The notes beneath the pieces were generated by a model that did not search any database, was not told the DNA's origin, and worked only from the letters and a program-made list of their open reading frames with translations. The position numbers were made by a program, and so were the translations under genes. Of a stretch of DNA of 64,000 nucleotides, positions 27,338-36,039 are shown one piece after another. Location of the stretch: assembly GCA_001464375.1 (NCBI GenBank), contig LNEW01000082.1:1-64000 (forward strand). Reading direction: 5' to 3'. The DNA is from Rhodospirillales bacterium Ga0074136. Lineage in GTDB: Bacteria; Pseudomonadota; Alphaproteobacteria; Acetobacterales; Acetobacteraceae. Position 1 is the stretch's first letter. Each line of letters opens with the position of its first letter.

Positions 27338-27799
27338 ATGTCGATCGACACCACCTTCGCGCTGGACAGGTCCGCATCCGATTATTCCCGCGGCGGCGGA
27401 TCGCGCGGCGGCACCCGCACCGACGGCACCAGGCGCTTCACCGAAGTCGGCGCCGATTGCCCGCCCGGCCCGTTCGCCGACTTCGCCGCGTTGGTGAGGA
27501 GCTACGATGCCGCGCGCATCAGCACCGGCCGCCCTATCGCCGGCGTCGCGGCCGTCGTCGCCGCCGCCCGCGCCCGCGGCTTCCGGGCCGGTGTCCACCC
27601 GGAGCGCGTCCTCCGGGACCAGCTGGCCGCCATGCGGGCCGGCCCGGTGGCCATGGTCGCGGCCGCCCGCGCCGCCGCCGATCCCGAGCGAATTATCCGG
27701 GAGGAGCTGGCGGCCATCCGCGCCGGTCCCGCGGCCATCGCCGCCGCCGCCCGCGCCGCCGCCCACCCCGAGCCCGTGACCCCACCCGAGACCGACTGA
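27338..27799 (+). CDS. Unknown protein with Ala/Arg-rich internal repeats
   Basis: A 153-aa protein. Its C-terminal half contains two near-identical repeats of about 28 residues, each reading PER(V/I)(L/I)R(D/E)(Q/E)LAA(M/I)RAGP followed by an AAAARAAA-type stretch; a third, weaker copy precedes them. It is probably helical. The gene starts 9 nt after the small terminase stop with GGAGG before the ATG, so it is in the same operon. No function can be assigned. Confidence 0.65.
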   Translation: MSIDTTFALDRSASDYSRGGGSRGGTRTDGTRRFTEVGADCPPGPFADFAALVRSYDAARISTGRPIAGVAAVVAAARARGFRAGVHPERVLRDQLAAMRAGPVAMVAAARAAADPERIIREELAAIRAGPAAIAAAARAAAHPEPVTPPETD

Positions 27800-28035
27800 C
27801 CCCGACCCCGGTTTCCCCGGCCAGGGCTGGCCAGGACGGCCGCCCGGGCCGCCGGGCGCCACCCATCCCCGCCGGCCGGCCCCGGAACCCTTCCACGCGC
27901 AGCCCTGGCCAAGGACGGGCCGACCCGGAAAAGCGCGCGGTGCGCCGGTTTTTCCAGTGACCTGACCCCTGCTTCCGGGAGCGTGGTCCCCGTGGTCCGC
28001 CCATCGCCCGGCGGATTGCCCGTGGAGCCGCCGCC
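27800..28035. other. Gap with no clear gene
   Basis: 236 bp of very C/G-rich sequence (many CCGGCC and GGCC steps). Frames are open on both strands because of composition, not evident coding. I see no operator or terminator. Confidence 0.4.
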
Positions 28036-28344
28036 TTGCCCGACCCCGACCCGTCCCCGCTCACCCCCGCGCCGCGCCCGGCATCGGCGCCGCTGGCGCT
28101 GTGCGCGGGCGGTGAGGGCATCGGCATCCGCGGTGGCGCGCGGCTGCTTCCCCCCGGCGCGTTCAACGCGGCCGTCGCCGCGCGTCGGGCCGAGATCACC
28201 GCGGCTGTCGTCGCCGGCACCATGACCGCAGCGCGAGCTGACCTGTTCCTTGCCGGCCTCGACCAGCTGACCGCAGCGCGCGCCCACCTCGCCGCGCACA
28301 TGTCCTCGCTTGGACTTCCACCCCCATGGAGTACCCTGCAGTGA
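28036..28344 (+). CDS. Small helical protein, unknown
   Basis: A 102-aa protein beginning at TTG 28036, with GGAG 8 nt upstream as support. A Pro-rich first 25 residues is followed by an amphipathic helical part (FNAAVAARRAEITAAVVAG, ADLFLAGLDQLTAARAHLA). It overlaps the start of the next gene by up to 19 nt. No family is recognised. Confidence 0.55.
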   Translation: MPDPDPSPLTPAPRPASAPLALCAGGEGIGIRGGARLLPPGAFNAAVAARRAEITAAVVAGTMTAARADLFLAGLDQLTAARAHLAAHMSSLGLPPPWSTLQ

Positions 28345-29159
28345 GCACCGCGAACGGCCCGCCCTTCCGACTTCTGTTCGACCAGCCGCCAGAGCCTGAG
28401 TGCATGGCGCCGCACCCTGACCAGCCCGGCGCACGCGGCCTTCACAGTATCCCCAAGCGCAAGCCCATCGCCGTCCTGCCTGCCGACTTCCTGATCCCGG
28501 CGGACCAGCGGCGCGACGTCGCGCAGCAGCGTGTGCTGTTCACCGCCCTGGCGGCGTTCATCTTCGGCAGCATCCGCGGCGCGCCGGTTCCGGCGCCCGA
28601 AGTCGCCATCGTGCCGAACGGCTACTGGCAACCCGCCGGCGCCGACATCGGCGGCTTCACCGAAGCGACGGGCGACGGCTTCACCATCTGGATACCGGCG
28701 GCGGGTCGCCACGCCAACGCAGCACCGCCCCGCGGTGAGCTCTGCACCCACGGCCTGCACCCGCACACCGCCGCGGCAGTCTTCATCCACGAATGCGCGC
28801 ATGTCGTTCAGCTTGCCGAAGCCGATGACCTTTGGGCGGCGCTGAGCAGCGCATCGCAACGTGACCTGCACGGCTACGACTTTGCACAGGCCGCCGCGCG
28901 GCTGGCGCAGGGGCTGTGGAACGACACCATCCCCTCGACATGCGACCTGATGCGCTTCCCGCTGAACGCCGGACCAGGGGCCGCGGCTTTCGTCAGCCAG
29001 GTCGCGAATCGTCTGGGACGGATCGCCGCACCGATGGGCCATGTCGCCCCGCAGAAGGAGGGCGCCTGGCTGGTGACCCCGCGGCTCTACAACTCCCAGC
29101 TCATGGACCCGGCCGACATGGCAGCGCCGAACGCGAGGAAGCAGGAGCGCGCATCGTGA
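28326..29159 (+). CDS. Putative zinc metallopeptidase-like protein (HExxH)
   Basis: A 277-aa protein with the zincin motif HECAH at residues 155-159 in AVFIHECAHVVQLAEADD, so a zinc-dependent hydrolase is plausible. No signal peptide is visible; the region before it is globular. The third zinc ligand is not obvious, and the family is not recognised. GTG 28341, which overlaps the previous stop codon (GTGA), is an alternative start. Its own stop overlaps the next start. In a satellite, candidates include an ImmA-like anti-repressor protease or an anti-host effector, but this is inference. Confidence 0.68.
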   Translation: MEYPAVSTANGPPFRLLFDQPPEPECMAPHPDQPGARGLHSIPKRKPIAVLPADFLIPADQRRDVAQQRVLFTALAAFIFGSIRGAPVPAPEVAIVPNGYWQPAGADIGGFTEATGDGFTIWIPAAGRHANAAPPRGELCTHGLHPHTAAAVFIHECAHVVQLAEADDLWAALSSASQRDLHGYDFAQAAARLAQGLWNDTIPSTCDLMRFPLNAGPGAAAFVSQVANRLGRIAAPMGHVAPQKEGAWLVTPRLYNSQLMDPADMAAPNARKQERAS

Positions 29160-29734
29160 GCGACACGACGAACGTAGTGGTCCTGCCGCGCCTGTCCCAT
29201 CGCCCGACCGATATTCGTGAGATCGACTACCTGATGTTTCAGGCCGGGCAGATCGACGGTGCGGTAAAGGTCTGGGTTGCGGACCGGCCGCTGACCGCAA
29301 ACGAATGTGCGAAGGCATACGCATGGCTAAGTGCGGCGATGCCCGAGCAGGTCCCCGACCGCGCGCGGGTGTGCCGCGACTACGCGCTGCAAGCCCGACG
29401 CCAAGCCAGGGCGTTCGCGGCCTGCGCACGGGCGCTGCTGTCGCGGTCCGACGAACCCCTGGCGACGGTTTCGCCATCCCCGGGCTCCGGTGTCGCGGAG
29501 ACGCGCGAGCTGCTGAACATCGCGGCGACGCTGGTCGGCCCCCTTGGGCACAAGGAGGCGTCGAACCGCGACGCGGTGTTGCTCGAACTGGAAGGGATCG
29601 CCGCGCGCTTCACGAGGGCCGCCGCTGCCATGGCGGCGTGGGATGATGCCCTCTCGGCCCTTCGGTCCGAGACGGACGGCGAACGCCTTTTCCGCGTCCT
29701 GGGCGACGCAGAACCGCATGAGGGAATTTGCTGA
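29156..29734 (+). CDS. Unknown protein in coupled operon
   Basis: A 192-aa, mostly helical, cytoplasmic-looking protein. The start is GTG 29156, overlapping the HExxH gene stop by 4 nt. Arg/Ala-rich helices dominate (ALQARRQARAFAACARALL). Its stop codon overlaps the next ATG by one base. No family is recognised. Confidence 0.65.
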   Translation: MSDTTNVVVLPRLSHRPTDIREIDYLMFQAGQIDGAVKVWVADRPLTANECAKAYAWLSAAMPEQVPDRARVCRDYALQARRQARAFAACARALLSRSDEPLATVSPSPGSGVAETRELLNIAATLVGPLGHKEASNRDAVLLELEGIAARFTRAAAAMAAWDDALSALRSETDGERLFRVLGDAEPHEGIC

Positions 29735-30108
29735 TGACCGCCACCCAACAGCCCGATCGGAAGAACGACGCCGCCACCGTGCGCGACAAGGCCATCCTGT
29801 CCGCGGTGGCGCAGCACATAGACGAGCGGCTCGCCGCGGTCCTGGCGTCCGCACAGGCCCGCTCGGAAGAAAAGGTCGCGGCTGTCCGCGCGTCCACGGA
29901 AGCGCTTGCACGCGAACTGCACGCCGGCGTGCGTGACGTTCAGTCTCTCGCGGCATCGACGGATGCCACGCTGCGCCGGATCGAAGAGGAGCGTATGCGG
30001 CTGACCGCGGTGAACGTGGCGCGCATGAACGTCCTGACCTCCAACGTCGGGCAATGGCTGGACCGCTGCGCGCCGCCCGAGTTCGCCCCCGCGACCGTGG
30101 AGACCTGA
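29734..30108 (+). CDS. Coiled-coil protein, unknown
   Basis: A 124-aa protein with a long predicted coiled coil from about residue 15 to 100 (ERLAAVLASAQARSEEKVAA, then STDATLRRIEEERMRL). It has no membrane segment. ATG 29734 overlaps the previous stop (TGATG). It could be a structural or oligomerising accessory factor; no function can be assigned. Confidence 0.65.
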   Translation: MTATQQPDRKNDAATVRDKAILSAVAQHIDERLAAVLASAQARSEEKVAAVRASTEALARELHAGVRDVQSLAASTDATLRRIEEERMRLTAVNVARMNVLTSNVGQWLDRCAPPEFAPATVET

Positions 30109-30111
30109 GAC

Positions 30112-30519
30112 ATGCTCACGCGGCCCCATCTTTCAGTCGCGGCGCTGGCACGCAAGGCACGCCACGCGCGGGCGAAACAGCGCGCCGCGGAGGCCATCGC
30201 GCGGTCGAAGATGAAGGACCCACCGCGCACCGGCGGCATCGCCCCGCGCGCGATGGACGTGGCGGATGCCGTGATCCACGAACTCAAGGTCCGCGCGCCG
30301 GGGCGTGTCGGCTGGGAATACGCTGCCCTGCCCAGGCTGTACGACGGCGCGGGCGGTATCCGATCCGTGGCGATGATCAGCGGCGCGGACCGCACGGTGC
30401 TGGTGGCGGTGACGGCTGCCGGCGAACTGCGCTGCGATGGGCGCGCCATCGACTCCCTTGGGGAGGCCATCGCCGCAGTCGGTGGGGTGCTGCGGCACAG
30501 GACCGTCGCTGCGAGGTAA
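30112..30519 (+). CDS. Unknown basic protein, last of the left operon
   Basis: A 135-aa protein with a strongly basic N-terminal third (ARKARHARAKQRAAEAIAR), which suggests nucleic-acid contact, then a beta-rich C-terminal part (VLVAVTAAGELRCDG). It starts 3 nt after the previous stop. It ends the run of tightly linked genes from the small terminase onward. No family is recognised. Confidence 0.62.
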   Translation: MLTRPHLSVAALARKARHARAKQRAAEAIARSKMKDPPRTGGIAPRAMDVADAVIHELKVRAPGRVGWEYAALPRLYDGAGGIRSVAMISGADRTVLVAVTAAGELRCDGRAIDSLGEAIAAVGGVLRHRTVAAR

Positions 30520-30686
30520 GACGACGGCTGTCTGTGTTGCCAGGCGGTAAGTCGATGTTCCGCGCCGTTCGCGCCCCGATGCCGGCGACTCCACTAAATG
30601 GATGATGTGGTGCCCCTCAAACAGATGCCATAGTTGGCGTCCGCGCACATTCCAAAGTCAGTGGAATCCAAAGGAGCATGCAGAAT

Positions 30687-31817
30687 ATGCGTTTGCTTCA
30701 AGATTCAGCATTCCTGAGCGCCACGATCGGTTCAATCTATGACTGCGTGCTCGACCCCGCTCGCTGGCAAACCCTGATGCCCGAGCTTGGCGCCGCTATT
30801 AGCGCCCGCCGGACTTATCTCGGGATGATGACTCCTGGCGGTGAAAGCCGGGGACGAGTATTCCTGCATGGATATCCGCAGGACGACCATATCCGGCACT
30901 ACAGCGCCATCAATCCATTCGGTCCACTCGGGCTCGTGTACCCGATCGACAAATCCTACGTTGCTTCACGGGATTATGGCCTGCCCGCATTGAAAGCGAC
31001 CCGATACTATGGCCAGGTGCTGGCGCCGCGAGGCGACCTGGATTGCATCACGTTCGTGATGGTCCGCGAGGGCGATGCCTACGCCCAATGGATGCTCGTC
31101 ACTCAGGATGATCGAGAGCCCATAACGCCCGAGGAGACGGCCGGCTTTGAATTGATCGCGCCGCATATGCGCCGTGCGGTCGAGATCTCCAACGTCTTCG
31201 GCCTGCAACAACTAGCGGCGGAGACGTTTCGAGCCGCCCTGGGGGAACTCGAGGCCGCCGTGCTCATCCTGGATGAGCAGCGCCGCCCGACCTACGTCAA
31301 TCCGCGCGCCGAGGCTACGCTCTCCCAAGGGGTGGTGCTCCGCCTGCACAATCAACGTGTGGTCGGCGCGACCCGCGCCGCCGAGGACGCGCTTCGCCGC
31401 CTCACCCAGGGCAGTTCCGCGGGGAAGCCGGGCGGCTTCGAAGCGGTGCTGCACGGCACGGATGGCGAGGAGCGTCTGCTCTTCGCGGTCGCGCTGGACG
31501 CCAGTTCAGAGGGCGTTTTGGACCAGCCGGCGCGCGCGTCGTTGCTGGTCCTGCGCTCGCCGCGCGAAGACACACGCAATCCGATCGCGATTGCGGCGCG
31601 CGTCTTCAACCTGACGCCGGCGCAGGTGCAGGTGCTGACGTTCCTGGCGCAAGGGCAGACGCCGGATGCGGTTGCCGACATTCTTGGCATCTCGACCGCC
31701 ACCATTAGGTCGCATCTGTCTGACCTTTTCCGCCGGACCGGGACTTCGCGTCAGGCGGAGCTTGTGGCGCGCACGCTCTCCCTCGCCTCGCCGCTGCGGC
31801 CCTCGAACGGTGAGTAG
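30687..31817 (+). CDS. LuxR-family transcriptional regulator
   Basis: A 376-aa regulator. The last 65 residues are a LuxR-type HTH: FNLTPAQVQVLTFLAQGQ, then DILGISTATIRSHLSDLFRR. The N-terminal 300 residues contain a PAS-like segment (LEAAVLILDEQRRPTYVNPR), so it probably senses a small molecule. GGAG at 30673-30676 suits ATG 30687; ATG 30678 is also possible. By eye its GC content is lower than its neighbours, a sign of separate acquisition. It precedes, on the same strand, the hydrolase-like and MFS genes it may control. Confidence 0.85.
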   Translation: MRLLQDSAFLSATIGSIYDCVLDPARWQTLMPELGAAISARRTYLGMMTPGGESRGRVFLHGYPQDDHIRHYSAINPFGPLGLVYPIDKSYVASRDYGLPALKATRYYGQVLAPRGDLDCITFVMVREGDAYAQWMLVTQDDREPITPEETAGFELIAPHMRRAVEISNVFGLQQLAAETFRAALGELEAAVLILDEQRRPTYVNPRAEATLSQGVVLRLHNQRVVGATRAAEDALRRLTQGSSAGKPGGFEAVLHGTDGEERLLFAVALDASSEGVLDQPARASLLVLRSPREDTRNPIAIAARVFNLTPAQVQVLTFLAQGQTPDAVADILGISTATIRSHLSDLFRRTGTSRQAELVARTLSLASPLRPSNGE

Positions 31818-31976
31818 GGCCGGCGTCGCGTCGTAGCCACAAAACCTTGATGCGGCGAGTTCGCCCTCAGTTGTCCCTCTCCTCCAAACGGATGATGCGG
31901 AAGATGGAACGAGTCTGAAAGGCTCGTCCTCGCCTGCTCCGGTTCCGCATCGGGAGGAGCCGGGGAGTGATCACTC

Positions 31977-32756
31977 ATGCCCAACAGGCTCGGTCGCCGC
32001 ATCCTGTCCGCCACGCTCGCTGCCGGACTGGCCGGCGCGGCCAACGCACCGGCCGCAAGGCTCGCAAATGACGCGCTTGCCCAGTCCGGTCGGGCACCGG
32101 CCGAGGTGGAAGCGAGAACCTTGGCAAGTCCGACTCCGCCGACCGGTTCGCCGCCGCCACTAGTCGTCCTGGTGCCCGACGCGACCGGCGATCAGGCCCG
32201 CAGCGAGCCTTACGTCGAGGCGTTAGCCCGGTTGGGCTTCGCGACGGTTGTGCTCGGCATCGAAGACCAGGGCGAGGGCGATCGTGCCTCGACCGCGCCA
32301 TCGCCCGGCCGCGCCGCCAGCGAATTTGTGCGCATCTGGGCGCACGCCGAGGCGCCGAGCCTAAGAGGGCGGCGCATCGCCATCATGGGCTTCGGCGCCG
32401 GCGCGCGGGTTGCGCTGACAATCGAGGATGCACCAGTGGTCGCGCTGGACCCCGGCTGTCGGGGCCTCGTCCTCCCGCCGGCGTCGCGCCAGGCATTGCT
32501 CGTCCATGGCCTCGCGGCTGCGGACGCCGCGCAATGCGTGGCGCTGGAAGGCACGGCGGGGCTTGCGCGGTTGCCGCTGCCGGGCATCGGCCATGGCTGG
32601 GACCTGCCGGCCTTTGCCGCGCCTGGGGGTGCGCTGCTGCCCGATCCTTCCGGTCCAGGCAGGCGCCGCGCTGTGCCCGACCCGATCGCCACCGCCGCGG
32701 TGGCCGAGGCAGTCGCCGGATGGATCGCCGGACTTATGCGCGAGGCTCCACCGTGA
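31977..32756 (+). CDS. Exported alpha/beta-hydrolase-like protein lacking the nucleophile
   Basis: A 259-aa protein with a signal-peptide-like N-terminus (about residues 1-28). The core follows the dienelactone-hydrolase pattern: PLVVLVPDATG, then the nucleophile elbow at residues 138-142, then His206 in GIGHGWD. The elbow reads GFGAG, with Gly140 where Ser or Cys should be, so ordinary esterase activity is unlikely. Its stop overlaps the GTG start of the MFS gene, indicating coupled translation. A binding or chaperone role is possible; that is inference. Confidence 0.72.
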   Translation: MPNRLGRRILSATLAAGLAGAANAPAARLANDALAQSGRAPAEVEARTLASPTPPTGSPPPLVVLVPDATGDQARSEPYVEALARLGFATVVLGIEDQGEGDRASTAPSPGRAASEFVRIWAHAEAPSLRGRRIAIMGFGAGARVALTIEDAPVVALDPGCRGLVLPPASRQALLVHGLAAADAAQCVALEGTAGLARLPLPGIGHGWDLPAFAAPGGALLPDPSGPGRRRAVPDPIATAAVAEAVAGWIAGLMREAPP

Positions 32757-34774
32757 GCCCTTTGCCAGGCCGGTTCGATGCCCTTGGCCCGGTGGTCACA
32801 ACGCCCCGGCACCCACGGCGGCCGCGGAAACCCCGCGGGCCGGGTCTCTTTGCGGGCTGGCGCGTCGTCGCAGGCGCCTTCCTGCTGGTGCTTGCCGGCT
32901 TTGGAGCGATCTACTCCTACGCCGCCTTCGCAGATGCGATTGCCGAGGCGTTTGGCGCAGACCCGGTTGCCGTGTCGTGGGTCTACGCGCTGAGCGGCGG
33001 CGCCTGCTTCATGGTCAGCGCTGTCAGTGGGCCGCTGGCCGATCGCTTGGGCCCCCGCGTGCCGGCGCTGGCGGGCATGCTGATGGTCAGCCTCGGCCTG
33101 ATGGTCGCGGCGGCGGCGACCAGCCTGGTGGAGATTTACGCGGGCTACGGGTTGCTGATCGGCTTGGGCACCGGGTTCGCCTATGTACCGGCCATGGCGG
33201 CGGTGCAGCGCTGGTTTACTGCGTACCGCGGCCTCGCCTCTGGCATTGCGGTGAGCGGCATCGGCGTAGGCACAGCCCTGGTCCCGCCAGCCGCGGACGC
33301 CTTTCAGGCGGTTTTCGACTGGCGCGCGACCTTCGTCGTTTTCGGCGTTTTCGTCGCGGTCGTCGGCACTGCTGGCGCCCTGCTGCTCGAGCCCGGCGGC
33401 CGGCGCAGTCCGGGTCGCGAGGCAGTCGCGCCGCAGGACGAGGATGCGCCGCCGCCGACGTTGCCGCCTGTGGTGCGCACGCGGGCCTTCGCGCTGGTCT
33501 GGCTTGGCACGTTGTTGGTGTCGGTGCCGGCCATGCTGCCGCACGCGATGCTTGTGGGCACGGCACGGGACCTGGGACTGGCGCGCAGCGACGCGCTGGC
33601 GCTGCTAGGGCTGATCGGACTGGGCACCATTGCCGGGCGCTTTCTAATCGCGGCGGTCGCGGACGCGATCGGGCGGCGCCGAACCTTCCTGGCCTGCTGT
33701 GGCGGGATGGCAGCCAGCATGGCTGTCTGGGCATTGGCCGAGGAGGAGCCGGCCCTCCAGGCCTTTGCGCTGGTCTTCGGCGCCTTGCAGGGCGGCTTCG
33801 TCGCGTTGCTACCTACCTTTGGTGCGGACAGTTTTGGGGCTCGGTCGGTCGGGGGCGTACTGGGTGCGCTCTATACCAGCCGTGGCTTCGCGCTGCTTCT
33901 TGCGCCGCCGGCACTGGCTGCCGCCGTAGTGGCGGCGGGGCACCCAGTCCCGATCCTGGCGGTCGGCGCGATTGGGTTGGCGGGCACCGCGCTTCTGGCG
34001 CGCACGCCGCGCGCGCCGGTGGAGCCGCCGGCCATGCCGAGGGAAGCGTCCGACCATCTGCGTAGACACGCCCTGCCACCGCAGCGCCAGGTCGTGCTCG
34101 CTCTCGCCCTGCTGCTGATGCTTTCGCCGGTGCCGGCTTACGGCCACCGCGAACTCTCCCTGCCAACCCTGTTGTGGTCCACGCCTGCTGCAGCGCCGGG
34201 CGAGGCGACGCCATGCGCGCGGCCGGTGGTACTGAATCGTCCCTGGAACTGGCAGGCGGGGGATACTGCGGTTGTCGTGGCGGGACCTTCTGGGTCCGGG
34301 TTCGACTTGGCTCGTCCGATCATCGCCGCGCTTATCGCCGAGCAGATGGCCGTGTTGGAACTGCCGGACACGCGCGCGAGCGGTGACGGCCACTGTGCCA
34401 AGGTGCCTGTCACCTCCGCCGGGCAACTGCTCGGGGCACTCACGGCGCTTCAGCGCGAATTGCGAGCCGGACTTGTTGTGGCGATCGGCGTCGGCCCGAC
34501 CGGCACCGTCGTGTTCAACGCGCTGGAAGAGGGGCACGCGGCGCGCCTGCTCGGTCCACAGGGACCGCGTTTCGCGGGTGCTGCTGTTCTGCGAGGGGCG
34601 GGCACGATAGCCTTCCGTGCAGGGACACCGCCACCGCGCGACGAACGTTGGATCGATCGCGCGCCGCATTTCTGTGCGACGCTTGGGCCATTCGTGGGAC
34701 GTGCCGGGTTCGGCGCCTGTGTCACCGCCATCTCGCCGGGTGAACTTCCACACAAGGTATCGCGGGGCCGCTGA
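32753..34774 (+). CDS. MFS transporter fused to a C-terminal hydrolase-like domain
   Basis: A 673-aa protein. Residues about 30-425 are a 12-helix major facilitator (GPLADRLGPRVPAL and VADAIGRRRT loops; oxalate/formate-antiporter-like). From Met428 a Pro/Arg-rich linker leads to a hydrophobic helix (QVVLALALLLMLSPVPAYG) that looks like a signal peptide, then a 210-residue soluble domain. That domain repeats the order seen in the gene upstream (VVVAGPSGSG, then IGVGPTG at the elbow, again without Ser). With twelve preceding helices, the tail would face the periplasm. GTG 32753 overlaps the preceding stop. The substrate is unknown. Confidence 0.82.
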   Translation: MSPLPGRFDALGPVVTTPRHPRRPRKPRGPGLFAGWRVVAGAFLLVLAGFGAIYSYAAFADAIAEAFGADPVAVSWVYALSGGACFMVSAVSGPLADRLGPRVPALAGMLMVSLGLMVAAAATSLVEIYAGYGLLIGLGTGFAYVPAMAAVQRWFTAYRGLASGIAVSGIGVGTALVPPAADAFQAVFDWRATFVVFGVFVAVVGTAGALLLEPGGRRSPGREAVAPQDEDAPPPTLPPVVRTRAFALVWLGTLLVSVPAMLPHAMLVGTARDLGLARSDALALLGLIGLGTIAGRFLIAAVADAIGRRRTFLACCGGMAASMAVWALAEEEPALQAFALVFGALQGGFVALLPTFGADSFGARSVGGVLGALYTSRGFALLLAPPALAAAVVAAGHPVPILAVGAIGLAGTALLARTPRAPVEPPAMPREASDHLRRHALPPQRQVVLALALLLMLSPVPAYGHRELSLPTLLWSTPAAAPGEATPCARPVVLNRPWNWQAGDTAVVVAGPSGSGFDLARPIIAALIAEQMAVLELPDTRASGDGHCAKVPVTSAGQLLGALTALQRELRAGLVVAIGVGPTGTVVFNALEEGHAARLLGPQGPRFAGAAVLRGAGTIAFRAGTPPPRDERWIDRAPHFCATLGPFVGRAGFGACVTAISPGELPHKVSRGR

Positions 34775-34935
34775 CGTCCGGTGCGGCCGGTAGTGTTGCG
34801 GCCTTCGCGCAACCTGGGGGCTCTCGGCAGACGAACCGGCACTGGCCGCGTCGCCGCCCTTCGTGGAGTTTTGGGTGCTTCGCCGCTTCATGCGAACAAC
34901 CGATCTGTGGATTGAGGACCCAGTGCCCGGGTTCT

Positions 34936-35670
34936 CTAGAGATCTTTGTCGGCGTAGTGTTCCGGCACTCCTGCCGGAATCGTCGCGCGCAGCTGCTCGG
35001 TTATCCGTTCACGCTCGGCCCCGTCCTGCTTCGCTCCGCGCGCCACGACGGTAAGCGCCCCATCCGGCAAGGGCCGCTGCAACGCCTTCGCCTCGGCCCA
35101 TGGCGCATCCATCCAGGCGTCGCGTTCGGCTTCGGTCGTCAGGATCACCGGCATCGCCTTCGGGTGGATCGCGCCCACCTCGGCATTCGGCTCGGTGGTC
35201 AGGAAGGCGAACAGGTCATCGATGGTCTCGCCATCCTTGACCCGTCGCACCGACGTCCACCCCTGCACCCAGATGCCGGCGAAGAAGGTGAGGGGGCGAT
35301 CTGGGCTCAGCGCAAACCACACCGGCGGCCGCGACCCATCCGGCAACACCTCGTTTTCAGAGAAGGAAGTGAAGGGGACCAGGCAGCGACGCTCGACACC
35401 AAGCCATCGACGCCAATGCGCCGAACCCGCGTTGCGGACGTTCGTGACGCCGGGATCGGTCTTCTTCCCGGCCAGCGCGAATTGCGGCGACGGCATCCCC
35501 CACTTGGCCATCCGCAGCTCACGACCTTCCGGCCCACTGGTGACGATGGGCGCGGGATAGTTCGGGAAGACGCCCGGCAAAGGCGGCATGTTGCCGACGT
35601 GATCGTGCCATGCCTTGGCCAGGGCGCGGATTGCCTCCTGATTGGAGACGATGCTGTAGAGGTTGCACAC
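34936..35670 (-). CDS. SRAP (HMCES/YedK-type) abasic-site crosslink protein
   Basis: SOS-response-associated peptidase domain, 244 aa from the proposed GTG 35670. The family uses Cys2, exposed by Met removal, to crosslink abasic sites in single-stranded DNA. Here the product begins (V)[16 protein letters not shown], and TNVRNAGS (Asn), [13 protein letters not shown] (Glu) and [10 protein letters not shown] (His) supply the other active residues. GGAG lies 9 nt before this GTG. The open frame runs on upstream with no stop for 123 more codons (see 35671-36039), so a fusion is also possible; it would bury the Cys. The operon begins behind a LexA-type box. Confidence 0.85.
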   Translation of the reverse strand: MCNLYSIVSNQEAIRALAKAWHDHVGNMPPLPGVFPNYPAPIVTSGPEGRELRMAKWGMPSPQFALAGKKTDPGVTNVRNAGSAHWRRWLGVERRCLVPFTSFSENEVLPDGSRPPVWFALSPDRPLTFFAGIWVQGWTSVRRVKDGETIDDLFAFLTTEPNAEVGAIHPKAMPVILTTEAERDAWMDAPWAEAKALQRPLPDGALTVVARGAKQDGAERERITEQLRATIPAGVPEHYADKDL

Positions 35671-36039
35671 GGGCGCGTTCTCCGTCTCACGCATCAAGTC
35701 GGCATAGGCGGCCTCGAAATCGTCGGGCCAGTCTTCCGGGCTGAAGGGCGGGGGCCAAATGCCCAGCGTCTTCCAGTAGCGATGTTCGCGTTCAATGCGC
35801 CGGCGCGCTGGCCCCCACAGCCAGTCCTCGAAGTCGCGCGACACGACGGCGATGATCTGCATGGGCGCGGATGCGACGTCGCGAGGATCACCACCCGCGG
35901 TGAGATATGCGTCGCGCAGCCGGTGCGATGAATGCGGCTCGCGAAGGCCGACCGCGCAGTTCTCCCGATGCGCGACGCACACGGCGCGGACCACCTGCAC
36001 GGGCCAGCGATCGACCAGCCAGAATCGCGCATCGTTCAT
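35671..36039 (-). CDS. Unknown 123-aa segment in frame with SRAP
   Basis: ATG 36039 overlaps the preceding gene's stop (ATGA) and opens a 123-codon segment that runs without a stop into the SRAP frame; the ORF as a whole is 367 aa. The segment looks like a real domain ([40 protein letters not shown]) but is not a family I recognise. Either it is an N-terminal domain of a longer SRAP protein, or two products are made from nested starts (ATG 36039 and GTG 35670). Confidence 0.6.

Noticed and set aside
30554-30570. GTTC..GTTC before the LuxR-type gene as a LexA box
   Set aside because: The spacer is 6 nt (GTTCCGCGCCGTTC), which does not fit the GTTC-N7-GTTC operator seen before lexA.
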